DNA of 64,000 nucleotides from Methyloversatilis universalis EHg5 (GTDB lineage Bacteria > Pseudomonadota > Gammaproteobacteria > Burkholderiales > Rhodocyclaceae): NCBI RefSeq assembly GCF_000378945.1, contig NZ_KB900539.1, forward strand, positions 3,546,122 through 3,610,121, read 5' to 3'. Positions 37,429-44,585 of the stretch are shown one piece after another. How positions within the stretch are numbered: the stretch's first letter is position 1; every line of letters starts with the position of its first letter. The translations under genes and the position numbers were made by a program. The notes under the pieces are model-generated. The model was not told the origin of the DNA. It searched no databases and worked only from the letters and a program-made list of their open reading frames with translations.

Positions 37429-38205
37429 ATGCAAACACAGCCTGCCCTCACCTGCCTGATCGCCGTCGCCACGCTGTGTGTGGCCGGCCAGGCGGCCGCC
37501 CAGACGCCCAGCCCGGCCGCCGGCCGGGTGAGCTATCTGTCGGGCACCATGTATGTGCAGACCAATGACAACAAGACCCGCATCCTGGCGCGCGACTCGG
37601 CCATCTACAGCGGCGACGTGATCACCACCGAAAAGACCACGGTGGCACGCATCGAATTCGGCGATGGCTCCTCGCTGGCACTGAAACCGCGCAGCCAGGT
37701 GAAGATCGACGGCTTCGCCTTCGACGAGGCGAAGCCGGAAAAGGACAGCCTGCTGTACAGCCTGGTGAAGGGCGGGCTGCGCGCGGTGACCGGCCTGATC
37801 GGCAAGCGCAATCGCGAGGGCTACCGCGCCAGCACGGTGACCGCGACCATAGGCATACGCGGCACCCGCTTCGGCATGCTGCTGTGCGACGAGAACTCGA
37901 AGGACGACCCGGCCTGCCTGAAGGCACTGGAAGAAGCGAAAGACCGCAAGGCCGGCGAACCGGCGCTGGTGTTCGACGTCGAGGAAGGCAGCATCGAGGT
38001 GAAGAACGAGGGCGGCAGCAAGACCTTTGAGGTGGGCCAGGCCGGTGTGGTGTCGAACAGCAAATCGGCACCGCAGTCGCTGCCGGAAAATCCGGGGCTG
38101 GATCAGTCTCTGCCGTCCTCCACCGCAGCGCGCCCTGGGCCGGCTGGCATGGGGGGCAGCACGGGCCTGGGCAGCGACAGCGACGCGTCCTGCACCGTGC
38201 AGTAG
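37429..38205 (+). CDS. FecR-domain exported protein
   Basis: A 258-residue protein with a signal peptide (ending AGQAAAQ) and a FecR domain (about 35-160). FecR landmarks: GRVSYLSGTMYVQ, SAIYSGDVITTEKTTVARIEFGDGSSLALKPRSQVKI and TATIGIRGTRFGMLLC. The C-terminal 60 residues are low complexity. It has no transmembrane anti-sigma region, so it is of the exported FecR type rather than an iron-signalling FecR. It starts 10 bases after the giant exoprotein stop and is followed by a terminator, so it is the last gene of the two-partner operon; a role in exoprotein display is plausible but unproven. Confidence 0.85.
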   Translation: MQTQPALTCLIAVATLCVAGQAAAQTPSPAAGRVSYLSGTMYVQTNDNKTRILARDSAIYSGDVITTEKTTVARIEFGDGSSLALKPRSQVKIDGFAFDEAKPEKDSLLYSLVKGGLRAVTGLIGKRNREGYRASTVTATIGIRGTRFGMLLCDENSKDDPACLKALEEAKDRKAGEPALVFDVEEGSIEVKNEGGSKTFEVGQAGVVSNSKSAPQSLPENPGLDQSLPSSTAARPGPAGMGGSTGLGSDSDASCTVQ

Positions 38206-38256
38206 GCGCTGCCGCGGGCGCCGTGCCCGCAACGCTGCATCGCGGCGGATGCACAC

Positions 38257-38286
38257 AAAAAAGCCCGGCCAAGGCCGGGCTTTTTC
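38257..38286. terminator. Bidirectional rho-independent terminator
   Basis: AAAAAAGCCCGGC-CAAG-GCCGGGCTTTTTC: a perfect 7-base GC stem flanked by an A-run and a T-run. It serves both the exoprotein operon on the plus strand and the convergent dsbC gene on the minus strand. Confidence 0.93.
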
Positions 38287-38304
38287 ATTGCGTCATCGCT
38301 GCGC

Positions 38305-39018
38305 TCACTTCACGCCGGCGATGCGCTTTTCCAGCTGGGCCACCGGCACATAGCCGGGAATACGCTCACCGTTGCTGAGGAAAATGGTGGGCGTGCCACG
38401 CACACGGTACTTCTCGCCCAGCGCCACCGACTTCTTCAGGCCGGCGGTATCGCAGGAGGCGGCCGCGGCCGGCGGCTGCACATTGGCGGTCATCCAGTCG
38501 CCCCAGGCTTTCTGGCGGTCGGTCGCACACCAGATCGATTCCGACTTCTTCTGCGAATCCGGGCCCAGCACCGGCGTCAGGAAGGTGTAGATGGTCACGT
38601 CGTTCAGCGTGAGCAGTTCCTTCGCGAGCTTCTTGCAGTAGCCGCAGTTCGGATCTTCGAAAGTGGCGATCACGCGCTTGCCGTTGCCGCGCACCTGCTT
38701 GATCGCAACGTCCAGCGGCAGCTCGGCGAAATTGATCGCCGACAGCTGGTTCACGCGTGCCTGGGTGATGTTCTGCCGGGTTTTCGCGTCGAGGATTTCA
38801 CCGATGATCAGATAGCTGGCCTTTTCGTCGGTGTACAGGATTTCGCCGCCCACCCGGACCTCGTACAGACCGAGGTAGGGCGTCTTGGTCACGCCCTCGA
38901 CCTTGGCGCCTGCGCCCAGCGTGGCTTCCACCGTCGATCGTATGGTCTCCTCGGGGCTGGCCCAGGCGAATGAAGCCGACAGTGCGCACAGCAGTGCGGC
39001 GGTGTGCTTGATGAACAT
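38305..39018 (-). CDS. dsbC: Periplasmic thiol:disulfide interchange protein
   Basis: A 237-residue disulfide isomerase. Signal peptide MFIKHTAALLCALSASFAWA; N-terminal dimerisation domain (ETIRSTVEATLGAGAKVEGVTKTPYLGLYEV); linker; thioredoxin domain with the active site FEDPNCGYCKK and the cis-Pro loop GTPTIFLSNG. A second pair of cysteines (WCATD and ASCDT) matches the structural disulfide of DsbC. The ATG at 39016-39018 gives the signal peptide directly; the frame extends upstream without homology. It may act on Cys-containing exported proteins. Confidence 0.93.
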   Translation of the reverse strand: MFIKHTAALLCALSASFAWASPEETIRSTVEATLGAGAKVEGVTKTPYLGLYEVRVGGEILYTDEKASYLIIGEILDAKTRQNITQARVNQLSAINFAELPLDVAIKQVRGNGKRVIATFEDPNCGYCKKLAKELLTLNDVTIYTFLTPVLGPDSQKKSESIWCATDRQKAWGDWMTANVQPPAAAASCDTAGLKKSVALGEKYRVRGTPTIFLSNGERIPGYVPVAQLEKRIAGVK

Positions 39019-39053
39019 GCAGTGTCCTCGTTGTGGCGCGCGGCGCGCGCCGA

Positions 39054-40220
39054 TTAACCCAATGCGTAGCGTACCAGTGCGTTCCGTACGACCGGAATGC
39101 GTGCGGTCAGTTTCAATCCGGTATTGCGCAGCCACGAAAGTGCCGGCCACTGCGGCCGGAAAAGTTCGTGCAGCGCGTGCGTGGTGAGCTGCAGCGCATT
39201 CACCTCTTCGGCACGCCGCCGCTCGTAGCGGCGCAGCGCGCGCAGGTCACCCAGCACGCTGCGATCCAGCCCGGCCAGCAGTGCCGACAGCTCGCGCGCG
39301 TCGGCAAAGCCCAGATTCACGCCGTGGCCCGACAGCGGATGAATGGCATGGGCCGCGTCACCGATCAGCGCCACGCCGGGCGCAACCACCTTTGGCACCT
39401 GCATCAGCCGCAGCGGAAAGCCGGCCGCCGGCGTCACCACTTCGAGCCGGCCCAGCATGTGATCGCCGGCCGCCGCAACGTGAGCCGCCAGTGTCGCCGC
39501 GTCGTATTGCAGCAGTTCGCGCCCGACCGCTTCAGGCGCCGACCACACCATGGACATGTGGCCGTCGGGCAGCGGCAGATAGGCGAGCACGCCGTCCGGC
39601 CGGAACCACTGCCAGGCGGTCCCCAGATGCGGCCGCTCGCAGCGGAAATTGGCCACCACGCCCAGTTCTTCGTAGTCGGTGAAACGGGCTTCCAGCCCGG
39701 CCTGCGCCCGCACCCATGACTGCACGCCGTCGGCGCCGACCACCAGTGCGGCATCCAGCGTGCGGCCGTCCTCCAGCGCGAGCCGCGAACGTCCGCCCTC
39801 CACCGCCAGCGCCGCCGGTTTGGCCGGGCACAGCAGGGTCACGTTGGCCTGACGCTTGACGCCTTCCCACAGTTCGCGCGCGATCAGGCTGGATTCGGCG
39901 ATCCACGCCAGTTCGCCCACGCCCACGTCGAAAGCGGAAAAATCCAGCTGAGTCCCGCGATCGCCGAACACCTCGATGCGCGCCATCGGCTGCAGCCGCG
40001 CACTGTCGAGATGGGACCAGGCGCCGATCTGTTCGAGAAAGCGCGCACTGGACGGGCTCACCGCATAGACCCGCGCATCCCAGCCGCCAACCGGCCACTC
40101 CGGCGGCCGGCCCTCGACCAGCGCCACCGACAGCTGCGTGCGGCGCAGCGCCGCGCACAGCGCCAGCCCGGCCAGCCCGGCCCCCACCACCACCACGTCG
40201 AATTCAAGATCCCGCTGCAT
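39054..40220 (-). CDS. UbiH/UbiF/COQ6-family FAD-dependent hydroxylase
   Basis: A 388-residue flavin monooxygenase of ubiquinone synthesis. FAD motif VVVVGAGLAGLALCAALR at the N-terminus, the second flavin motif VALIGDAAHAIHPLSGHGVNLGFAD near residue 270-300, and ERRRAEEVNALQLTTHALHELF at the end are typical. UbiH, UbiF, UbiI and UbiM cannot be told apart with confidence by eye. It ends 35 bases before dsbC, so the two may share a transcript. Confidence 0.85.
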   Translation of the reverse strand: MQRDLEFDVVVVGAGLAGLALCAALRRTQLSVALVEGRPPEWPVGGWDARVYAVSPSSARFLEQIGAWSHLDSARLQPMARIEVFGDRGTQLDFSAFDVGVGELAWIAESSLIARELWEGVKRQANVTLLCPAKPAALAVEGGRSRLALEDGRTLDAALVVGADGVQSWVRAQAGLEARFTDYEELGVVANFRCERPHLGTAWQWFRPDGVLAYLPLPDGHMSMVWSAPEAVGRELLQYDAATLAAHVAAAGDHMLGRLEVVTPAAGFPLRLMQVPKVVAPGVALIGDAAHAIHPLSGHGVNLGFADARELSALLAGLDRSVLGDLRALRRYERRRAEEVNALQLTTHALHELFRPQWPALSWLRNTGLKLTARIPVVRNALVRYALG

Positions 40221-40278
40221 CGCGGACTACCTGTTCATGTGCAGACCAACCCGGGATTGTCCGGCCGCTGCCACATTC

Positions 40279-40307
40279 TTGACAAGTCCCGGTCGCTCAA
40301 GGACAAT
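40279..40307 (+). promoter_or_regulatory. Sigma-70 promoter of the tRNA gene
   Basis: TTGACA (40279-40284), 17-base spacer, GACAAT (40302-40307), placed so that transcription would start about 10 bases before the tRNA. A consensus -35 with a good -10 fits a strongly expressed stable RNA. Confidence 0.75.
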
Positions 40308-40323
40308 CCGCGTCCTTTCGCGT

Positions 40324-40400
40324 GGTGATGTAGCTCAGCTGGTTAGAGCGACGGATTCATAATCCGTAGGTCGAGGGTTCAAGTCCCCCCATCACCACCA
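40324..40400 (+). tRNA. tRNA-Met (anticodon CAU)
   Basis: A 77-base cloverleaf with encoded CCA. Acceptor GGTGATG pairs with CATCACC; D arm GCTC-AGCTGGTTA-GAGC; anticodon stem ACGGA/TCCGT with loop TTCATAA (anticodon CAT); T arm GAGGG-TTCAAGT-CCCCC with one mismatch. The CAU anticodon also fits tRNA-Ile2 with lysidine, but the acceptor and anticodon stems resemble betaproteobacterial elongator tRNA-Met more. No integrase or att repeat is next to it. Confidence 0.95.
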
Positions 40401-40407
40401 CTTATTC

Positions 40408-40447
40408 AAAAGCAAACGGCCCGCAGCGATGCGGGCCGTTTGCTTTT
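40408..40447 (+). terminator. Rho-independent terminator after tRNA-Met
   Basis: AAAAGCAAACGGCCCGCA-GCGA-TGCGGGCCGTTTGCTTTT, an 18-base perfect stem with a four-base loop ending in TTTT. Being symmetrical, it can also end the minus-strand hydratase operon whose last stop is at 40485. Confidence 0.93.
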
Positions 40448-40484
40448 GTGCGTTCCGTGCCGCAGAGCGCGGCCGCGACGGGCT

Positions 40485-41210
40485 TCAATCAGTGGGGCCG
40501 GTGCGGCGCGCCATCACCGCGCGGTTGATCAGGTCGATCTCGATGTCGATGCGCTGTGCCAGCCCATCCGGGCGCAGCAGTGCCTTGGTGCGGCCCCAGG
40601 CGTCCGGGTCGTGGGCAGCCAGTTTCCGGGCGCGTTCGCGGGCAGTGTCGTGCAGCGCGTCGCCGCTGACGATCTCGCTCACCAGCCCCCACTCGTGCGC
40701 CAGCGCCCCGGTCAGCACTTCACCTGCCAGCAGCAGGCGCTTGGCCCGGTTCAGGCCGACCGCCATCGCAAGCAGTTGCGTGCTGCCGGCTTCCGGCGCG
40801 ATGCCCAGTTCGACGAAAGGAAAGCGGATTTTCGCGTCGGCGGTGCAGCACACCCAGTCGGCGTGCAGCAGGCTGGTGGCGCCGATGCCGACCGCCGCGC
40901 CCTGCACCGCGATCACCAGCGGCCTGTCGACCTCGGCCAGTGCGTGCAGGAAGCGCGGAATCGGGTCATCCGGCCCCTGCGGCCAGTGAGCGAAAGCCGC
41001 CAGATCGTGGCCGGCGGTGTAGTCATGGCCGGCGCCGGTCAGCAGCAGCGCACGCACCGCCGGGTGCGCCTGCCCGGCACGCAGCGCCTCGCCCAGCGCG
41101 GCGAACATGGGCAGCGTGAGTGCATTGCGTTTGTGCGGACGGTTCAGGCGGATGTGCCACAGCCCGTCCTCCAGCGTGACATCGACCGATTCGGCGGGGG
41201 TGCTGTCCAT
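40485..41210 (-). CDS. Enoyl-CoA hydratase/isomerase family protein
   Basis: A 241-residue crotonase-fold protein. Landmarks: IRLNRPHKRNALT, LLTGAGHDYTAGHDLAAF (first oxyanion segment), AVQGAAVGIGATSLLHADWV (second), and FVELGIAPEAGSTQLL, where the catalytic Glu of hydratases is expected (ELGIAPE). The ATG at 41208-41210 is used; the frame extends far upstream only as an antisense-like overlap of the next gene. It ends the operon with the FadN-like protein and likely works in beta-oxidation of fatty or aromatic acyl-CoAs. Confidence 0.87.
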   Translation of the reverse strand: MDSTPAESVDVTLEDGLWHIRLNRPHKRNALTLPMFAALGEALRAGQAHPAVRALLLTGAGHDYTAGHDLAAFAHWPQGPDDPIPRFLHALAEVDRPLVIAVQGAAVGIGATSLLHADWVCCTADAKIRFPFVELGIAPEAGSTQLLAMAVGLNRAKRLLLAGEVLTGALAHEWGLVSEIVSGDALHDTARERARKLAAHDPDAWGRTKALLRPDGLAQRIDIEIDLINRAVMARRTGPTD

Positions 41211-41226
41211 GAGCGATCTCCGGGGT

Positions 41227-43635
41227 TCAGTTGCGCAGCGGCTTGCCGGTCTCCAGCATATGGGCAATGCGCGCCGCGGTCTCCGCCGTGGCCACCAGCC
41301 CGACGAAGGCGTGACGCTCGGCCGCCAGCAGCTGCGCCGCATCGGCCAGCGAGCCGGACGCGACATCGCCGCCGCACAGCGCCCAGGCCAGCGCATTGCC
41401 CACCCGCTCGTCGTGTGCCGACAGTTCGCCAGCGGCGCGCCGCTGCGCCAGCCGCGTACCGAAGGCGTCGATGCCGGCGCGCCCGGCCACCGCCACCGGC
41501 AGCGCCGGCCGCGCGGTGCCACCGGTGCGCGCCAGCGCGCGCGCCTTCTGCTGCGCCACCCACAGCAGCTCCTGCGGATGGAATACCACGCTGTCGCGCT
41601 CGCGCGCGAAGCCGAGCGTCACCGCCTGCTGCGCGTTGGGCGCAGTGCGGCCGGCGGCCAGCAGGTCGAACGGGCGGCTCAGCGCGTCGATCAGGCCGTC
41701 CACGCCCGGCCGGCCCCATTGCGCGGCTTGCTGCGCGGCGCGCCGGGCGAACACGGTGCAGCCGCCGGCGCCCGGAATCACGCCGACCCGGCTTTCGACC
41801 AGACCGACCGTGCTTTCCAGTGCCAGCGCCGCCGCCGTGCAATGCATCATGATTTCGCAGCCACCGCCCAGCGCCATGCCGGACACCGCGGCCACCACCG
41901 GCACCTGCGCCCGCGCCAGCCGCGAGGTCAGGGTCTGGAAGCGGATCAGGAAGTGATCGACCGCGGCCAGATCGCCCTGCCGCATCAGTTCGCTCACATG
42001 GCGCAGATTGGCACCGACGCTGAACGGCCTCTGCGGCTGCCACAGCACCAGCGCATCGAATTCGTGTTCGGCGCGGTCGATCGCGTCGAGCAGGCCCTCG
42101 ATGGCACCCGGGCCGATGGCGCCCATCTTCGTACGCAGTGACAGCACCGGCACTGCGCCGTGTTCGGCCTCGCCCTCGGGCAGCCACAGCGACACGTCGT
42201 CGGTTTCGGCCAGCACGGTGCGGCCGGGTGCGTGCTCGCCCAGCAGGGTGTCCGGGAAAAGCTGCCGCGCGAGCACCGGCAGGGCCGCCCGCGGCAGCGC
42301 GGCAGCGCGCGCTGCCGACCACGAAGCAGCGCCCTCGTGCACCGCGCGGCGCGGCTGCAGCGCGTCGGCGAACACCCAGTCGGGCAGGGCGCAGGCCGCC
42401 ATCGTTGCGCCCTGCTCGATGTCCGCGGCGATCGCCCCCGCGGTTTCCTGCCAGCCGGCCGCCTGCCACTGTTCGAACGGACCGCGCTGCCAGCCGTAGC
42501 CCCAGCGCATCGCGAAATCGATGTCGCGCGCGGTCGGTGCGATGTCCTGCAGATGGCGGGCGCAGTAGTGGAACAGGTCGCGCTGCACCGACCACAGCAG
42601 TTGCGCCTGCGGATGTGCCGAGGCGCGCAGCCGGCGCATGCGCTCGCCCTCGTCGCGCAGCGCGATCAGGTCGGCCACTTCGGGCGCGATCTGTCCGTCG
42701 GCGGCGCGGTAGGCGCCGCTCGCCGGATCGAACACCTCGTGCCCGGCCGCGCCCTTGCGGTAGAGCCCGCCACGGGTTTTCTGGCCGAGGGCCCCGGCGG
42801 CGACGCGCTCGCTCATCCAGGCCGGCACCCGGTAGTGCGCGTGCCACGGGTCGTCGGCCAGCGTGCCCTCGAAGGTGCGCAGGATGTTGGCCATGGTGTC
42901 CAGCCCGATCAGGTCCATCAGGCGGAAGGTGCCGCTGCGCGGATGCCCGAGTGGCGGGCCGGTCAGCGCGTCGACCACGTCGAAGCCCAGACCGAGCCGC
43001 GCTGCGTGATGCACGGTGGCCAGCAGCGCGAAGATGCCGACCCGGTTGGCGATGAAGTTGGGCGTGTCGAGCGCGCGCACCACGCTCTTGCCCAGCGTCG
43101 AGGTGAGGAAGGTGTCCAGCGCGTCGAGCACCGCCGGCTGCGTGCCCGGACCGGCGATCAGTTCGACCAGCGGCATGTAGCGCGGCGGGTTGAAGAAGTG
43201 CACGCCGCAGAAGCGCGGCTGCAGCGCGGCCGGCAGCGCTGCAGCCAGATCGGCGATCGGGATGCCCGAGGTGTTGCTGGCGAACACCGCGTGCGCGGCC
43301 AGATGCGGTGCCACGCGGTCATAGACGCTGCGCTTGATGTCCATGCGCTCGGCCACCGCCTCGATCACCAGATCGCAGTCGGCCAGCAGCGGCGCATCGT
43401 CGTCGAAACTGGCCGCTTCGATCAGCGCGGCGCGCGCGGCCTCGACCAGCGGCGCCGGCTCGATCGCCAGCAGGCGCTGCACCGCGGCGCGGGCGACGCC
43501 GCGGCGATCGCCCTCGCTGCCCGGCAGGTCGTACAGCCGCACTGGAATGCCGGCGTTGGCGAAATGGGCGGCGATCTGCGCGCCCATCACACCGGCGCCG
43601 AGCACCGCCACCTTGCGTGCAATCAGTCGTTTCAC
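41227..43635 (-). CDS. 3-hydroxyacyl-CoA dehydrogenase/enoyl-CoA hydratase fusion (FadN-like)
   Basis: An 802-residue bifunctional beta-oxidation enzyme. The order is dehydrogenase first (NAD motif VAVLGAGVMGAQIAAHFANAG; HFFNPPRYMPLVELI; C-terminal HAD domains to about 470), then a crotonase domain (about 480-720: VPVVAAVSGMALGGGCEIMMHC, VGLVESRVGVIPGAGG). This order and length match FadN rather than FadB/FadJ, where hydratase comes first. It lies 17 bases after the NAD(P)H oxidoreductase gene and 16 before the hydratase. A thiolase partner is not in the window. Confidence 0.9.
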   Translation of the reverse strand: MKRLIARKVAVLGAGVMGAQIAAHFANAGIPVRLYDLPGSEGDRRGVARAAVQRLLAIEPAPLVEAARAALIEAASFDDDAPLLADCDLVIEAVAERMDIKRSVYDRVAPHLAAHAVFASNTSGIPIADLAAALPAALQPRFCGVHFFNPPRYMPLVELIAGPGTQPAVLDALDTFLTSTLGKSVVRALDTPNFIANRVGIFALLATVHHAARLGLGFDVVDALTGPPLGHPRSGTFRLMDLIGLDTMANILRTFEGTLADDPWHAHYRVPAWMSERVAAGALGQKTRGGLYRKGAAGHEVFDPASGAYRAADGQIAPEVADLIALRDEGERMRRLRASAHPQAQLLWSVQRDLFHYCARHLQDIAPTARDIDFAMRWGYGWQRGPFEQWQAAGWQETAGAIAADIEQGATMAACALPDWVFADALQPRRAVHEGAASWSAARAAALPRAALPVLARQLFPDTLLGEHAPGRTVLAETDDVSLWLPEGEAEHGAVPVLSLRTKMGAIGPGAIEGLLDAIDRAEHEFDALVLWQPQRPFSVGANLRHVSELMRQGDLAAVDHFLIRFQTLTSRLARAQVPVVAAVSGMALGGGCEIMMHCTAAALALESTVGLVESRVGVIPGAGGCTVFARRAAQQAAQWGRPGVDGLIDALSRPFDLLAAGRTAPNAQQAVTLGFARERDSVVFHPQELLWVAQQKARALARTGGTARPALPVAVAGRAGIDAFGTRLAQRRAAGELSAHDERVGNALAWALCGGDVASGSLADAAQLLAAERHAFVGLVATAETAARIAHMLETGKPLRN

Positions 43636-43652
43636 GATGTTCTCCGGAAAGG

Positions 43653-44360
43653 TCAGGCGCCGGCCAGCGGGCGGAAGGTGTCGTCGAAGCGGTCGAGCGA
43701 GGGCATGGGCAGGGTCGGGCGCGCATCCAGCGCACCCAGCGCGGCGCGCCAGTGCTCGAGCATGGCGGCCCGCTCCGCCTCCGGCAGATAGGGCACGTGG
43801 TGAGCGTAGAAAGGCTCCAGCACGTCGAAGCCGACATAGCCGAGCGAACCCTGCAGTACGTGCCGCAGCATGCCGTTCAGCTCGCCGTGGAGAGCCTGCG
43901 GCCCGAACATGTGTTCACGCCCGCCGAGCGAAGCGGCCACCAGCGCGCGCCGGCCGCGCAGGCCACCGCGGTCGTAGATGCGCTTGCCGCCGTAGAACAC
44001 GCCGGACACGAACACGCGGTCTATCCAGCCCTTGAGCATGGCCGGCACCGAGAACCAGTAGATCGGGAAGTTCAGGATCAGCAGGTCGCAGGCCAGCACC
44101 TTGTCCACCTCGGCGCGAATGTCCGGCGCCAGCGTGCCGCCCTCCTGCGCGTGGCGCTGTTCGAGTGCGTAGTTCAGGTAGTCCGGGTTGCGGCGCTCCG
44201 CGAAGTCGGCGGCGGACGCCACCGGGTTGAAGCGCTGGGCATAGAGGTCGGACACGGTGACCGTGTGGCCCTGCGCAGCCAGCGTGCCGACCGCGGTGCG
44301 GCACATCGCCGCGCTGAAGGACTGCGGCTCCGGATGGGCATGGACGATGAGTACCTTCAT
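43653..44360 (-). CDS. NAD(P)H dehydrogenase (quinone)-type flavodoxin-fold oxidoreductase
   Basis: A 235-residue flavoprotein of the Kef-regulatory/NQO family. N-terminal phosphate-binding segment MKVLIVHAHPEPQSFSAAM; central DLLILNFPIYWFSVPAMLKGWIDRVF, the flavin and quinone signature; C-terminal FYAHHVPYL. It probably reduces quinones by two electrons. The ATG at 44358-44360 matches the family start; the upstream extension in frame is not conserved. First gene of the unit with the FadN-like protein and hydratase. Confidence 0.87.
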   Translation of the reverse strand: MKVLIVHAHPEPQSFSAAMCRTAVGTLAAQGHTVTVSDLYAQRFNPVASAADFAERRNPDYLNYALEQRHAQEGGTLAPDIRAEVDKVLACDLLILNFPIYWFSVPAMLKGWIDRVFVSGVFYGGKRIYDRGGLRGRRALVAASLGGREHMFGPQALHGELNGMLRHVLQGSLGYVGFDVLEPFYAHHVPYLPEAERAAMLEHWRAALGALDARPTLPMPSLDRFDDTFRPLAGA

Positions 44361-44450
44361 CGCGGGCACTCGGCGGCGATACGGAAAGGGTGGGCGTGCA
44401 GGGTCATCGGACTCTCCGTGAGCGGATGGATGCGGCAGCGGGGCCGGCGG

Positions 44451-44491
44451 AATAAAAAGGGCCGGGCGGAAGACGGATGACTCCGCCCGGC
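44451..44491 (-). terminator. Rho-independent terminator of the RND operon
   Basis: On the minus strand GCCGGGCGGA-N11-TCCGCCCGGC (44461-44491) is followed by CC and TTTTTATT. It lies about 95 bases after the RND transporter stop and separates that operon from the NAD(P)H oxidoreductase unit. Confidence 0.85.
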
Positions 44492-44585
44492 ACAACACCT
44501 CCAGGCCCGTCGCAGCGGGATGTGCGCAGGAACCGGAGGAGGAGCTGATCGGTGAGGCCGGCGCCGCGCGACGCCGGCCGGTGGT

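Noticed and set aside
40324-40400. tRNA-Met as an integration site for a genomic island
   Set aside because: No integrase, no duplicated 3' tRNA end and only housekeeping or metabolic genes nearby.
41227-43635. The fusion enzyme as FadB/FadJ
   Set aside because: The dehydrogenase domain comes first and the crotonase domain last, the reverse of FadB/FadJ and the order of FadN.
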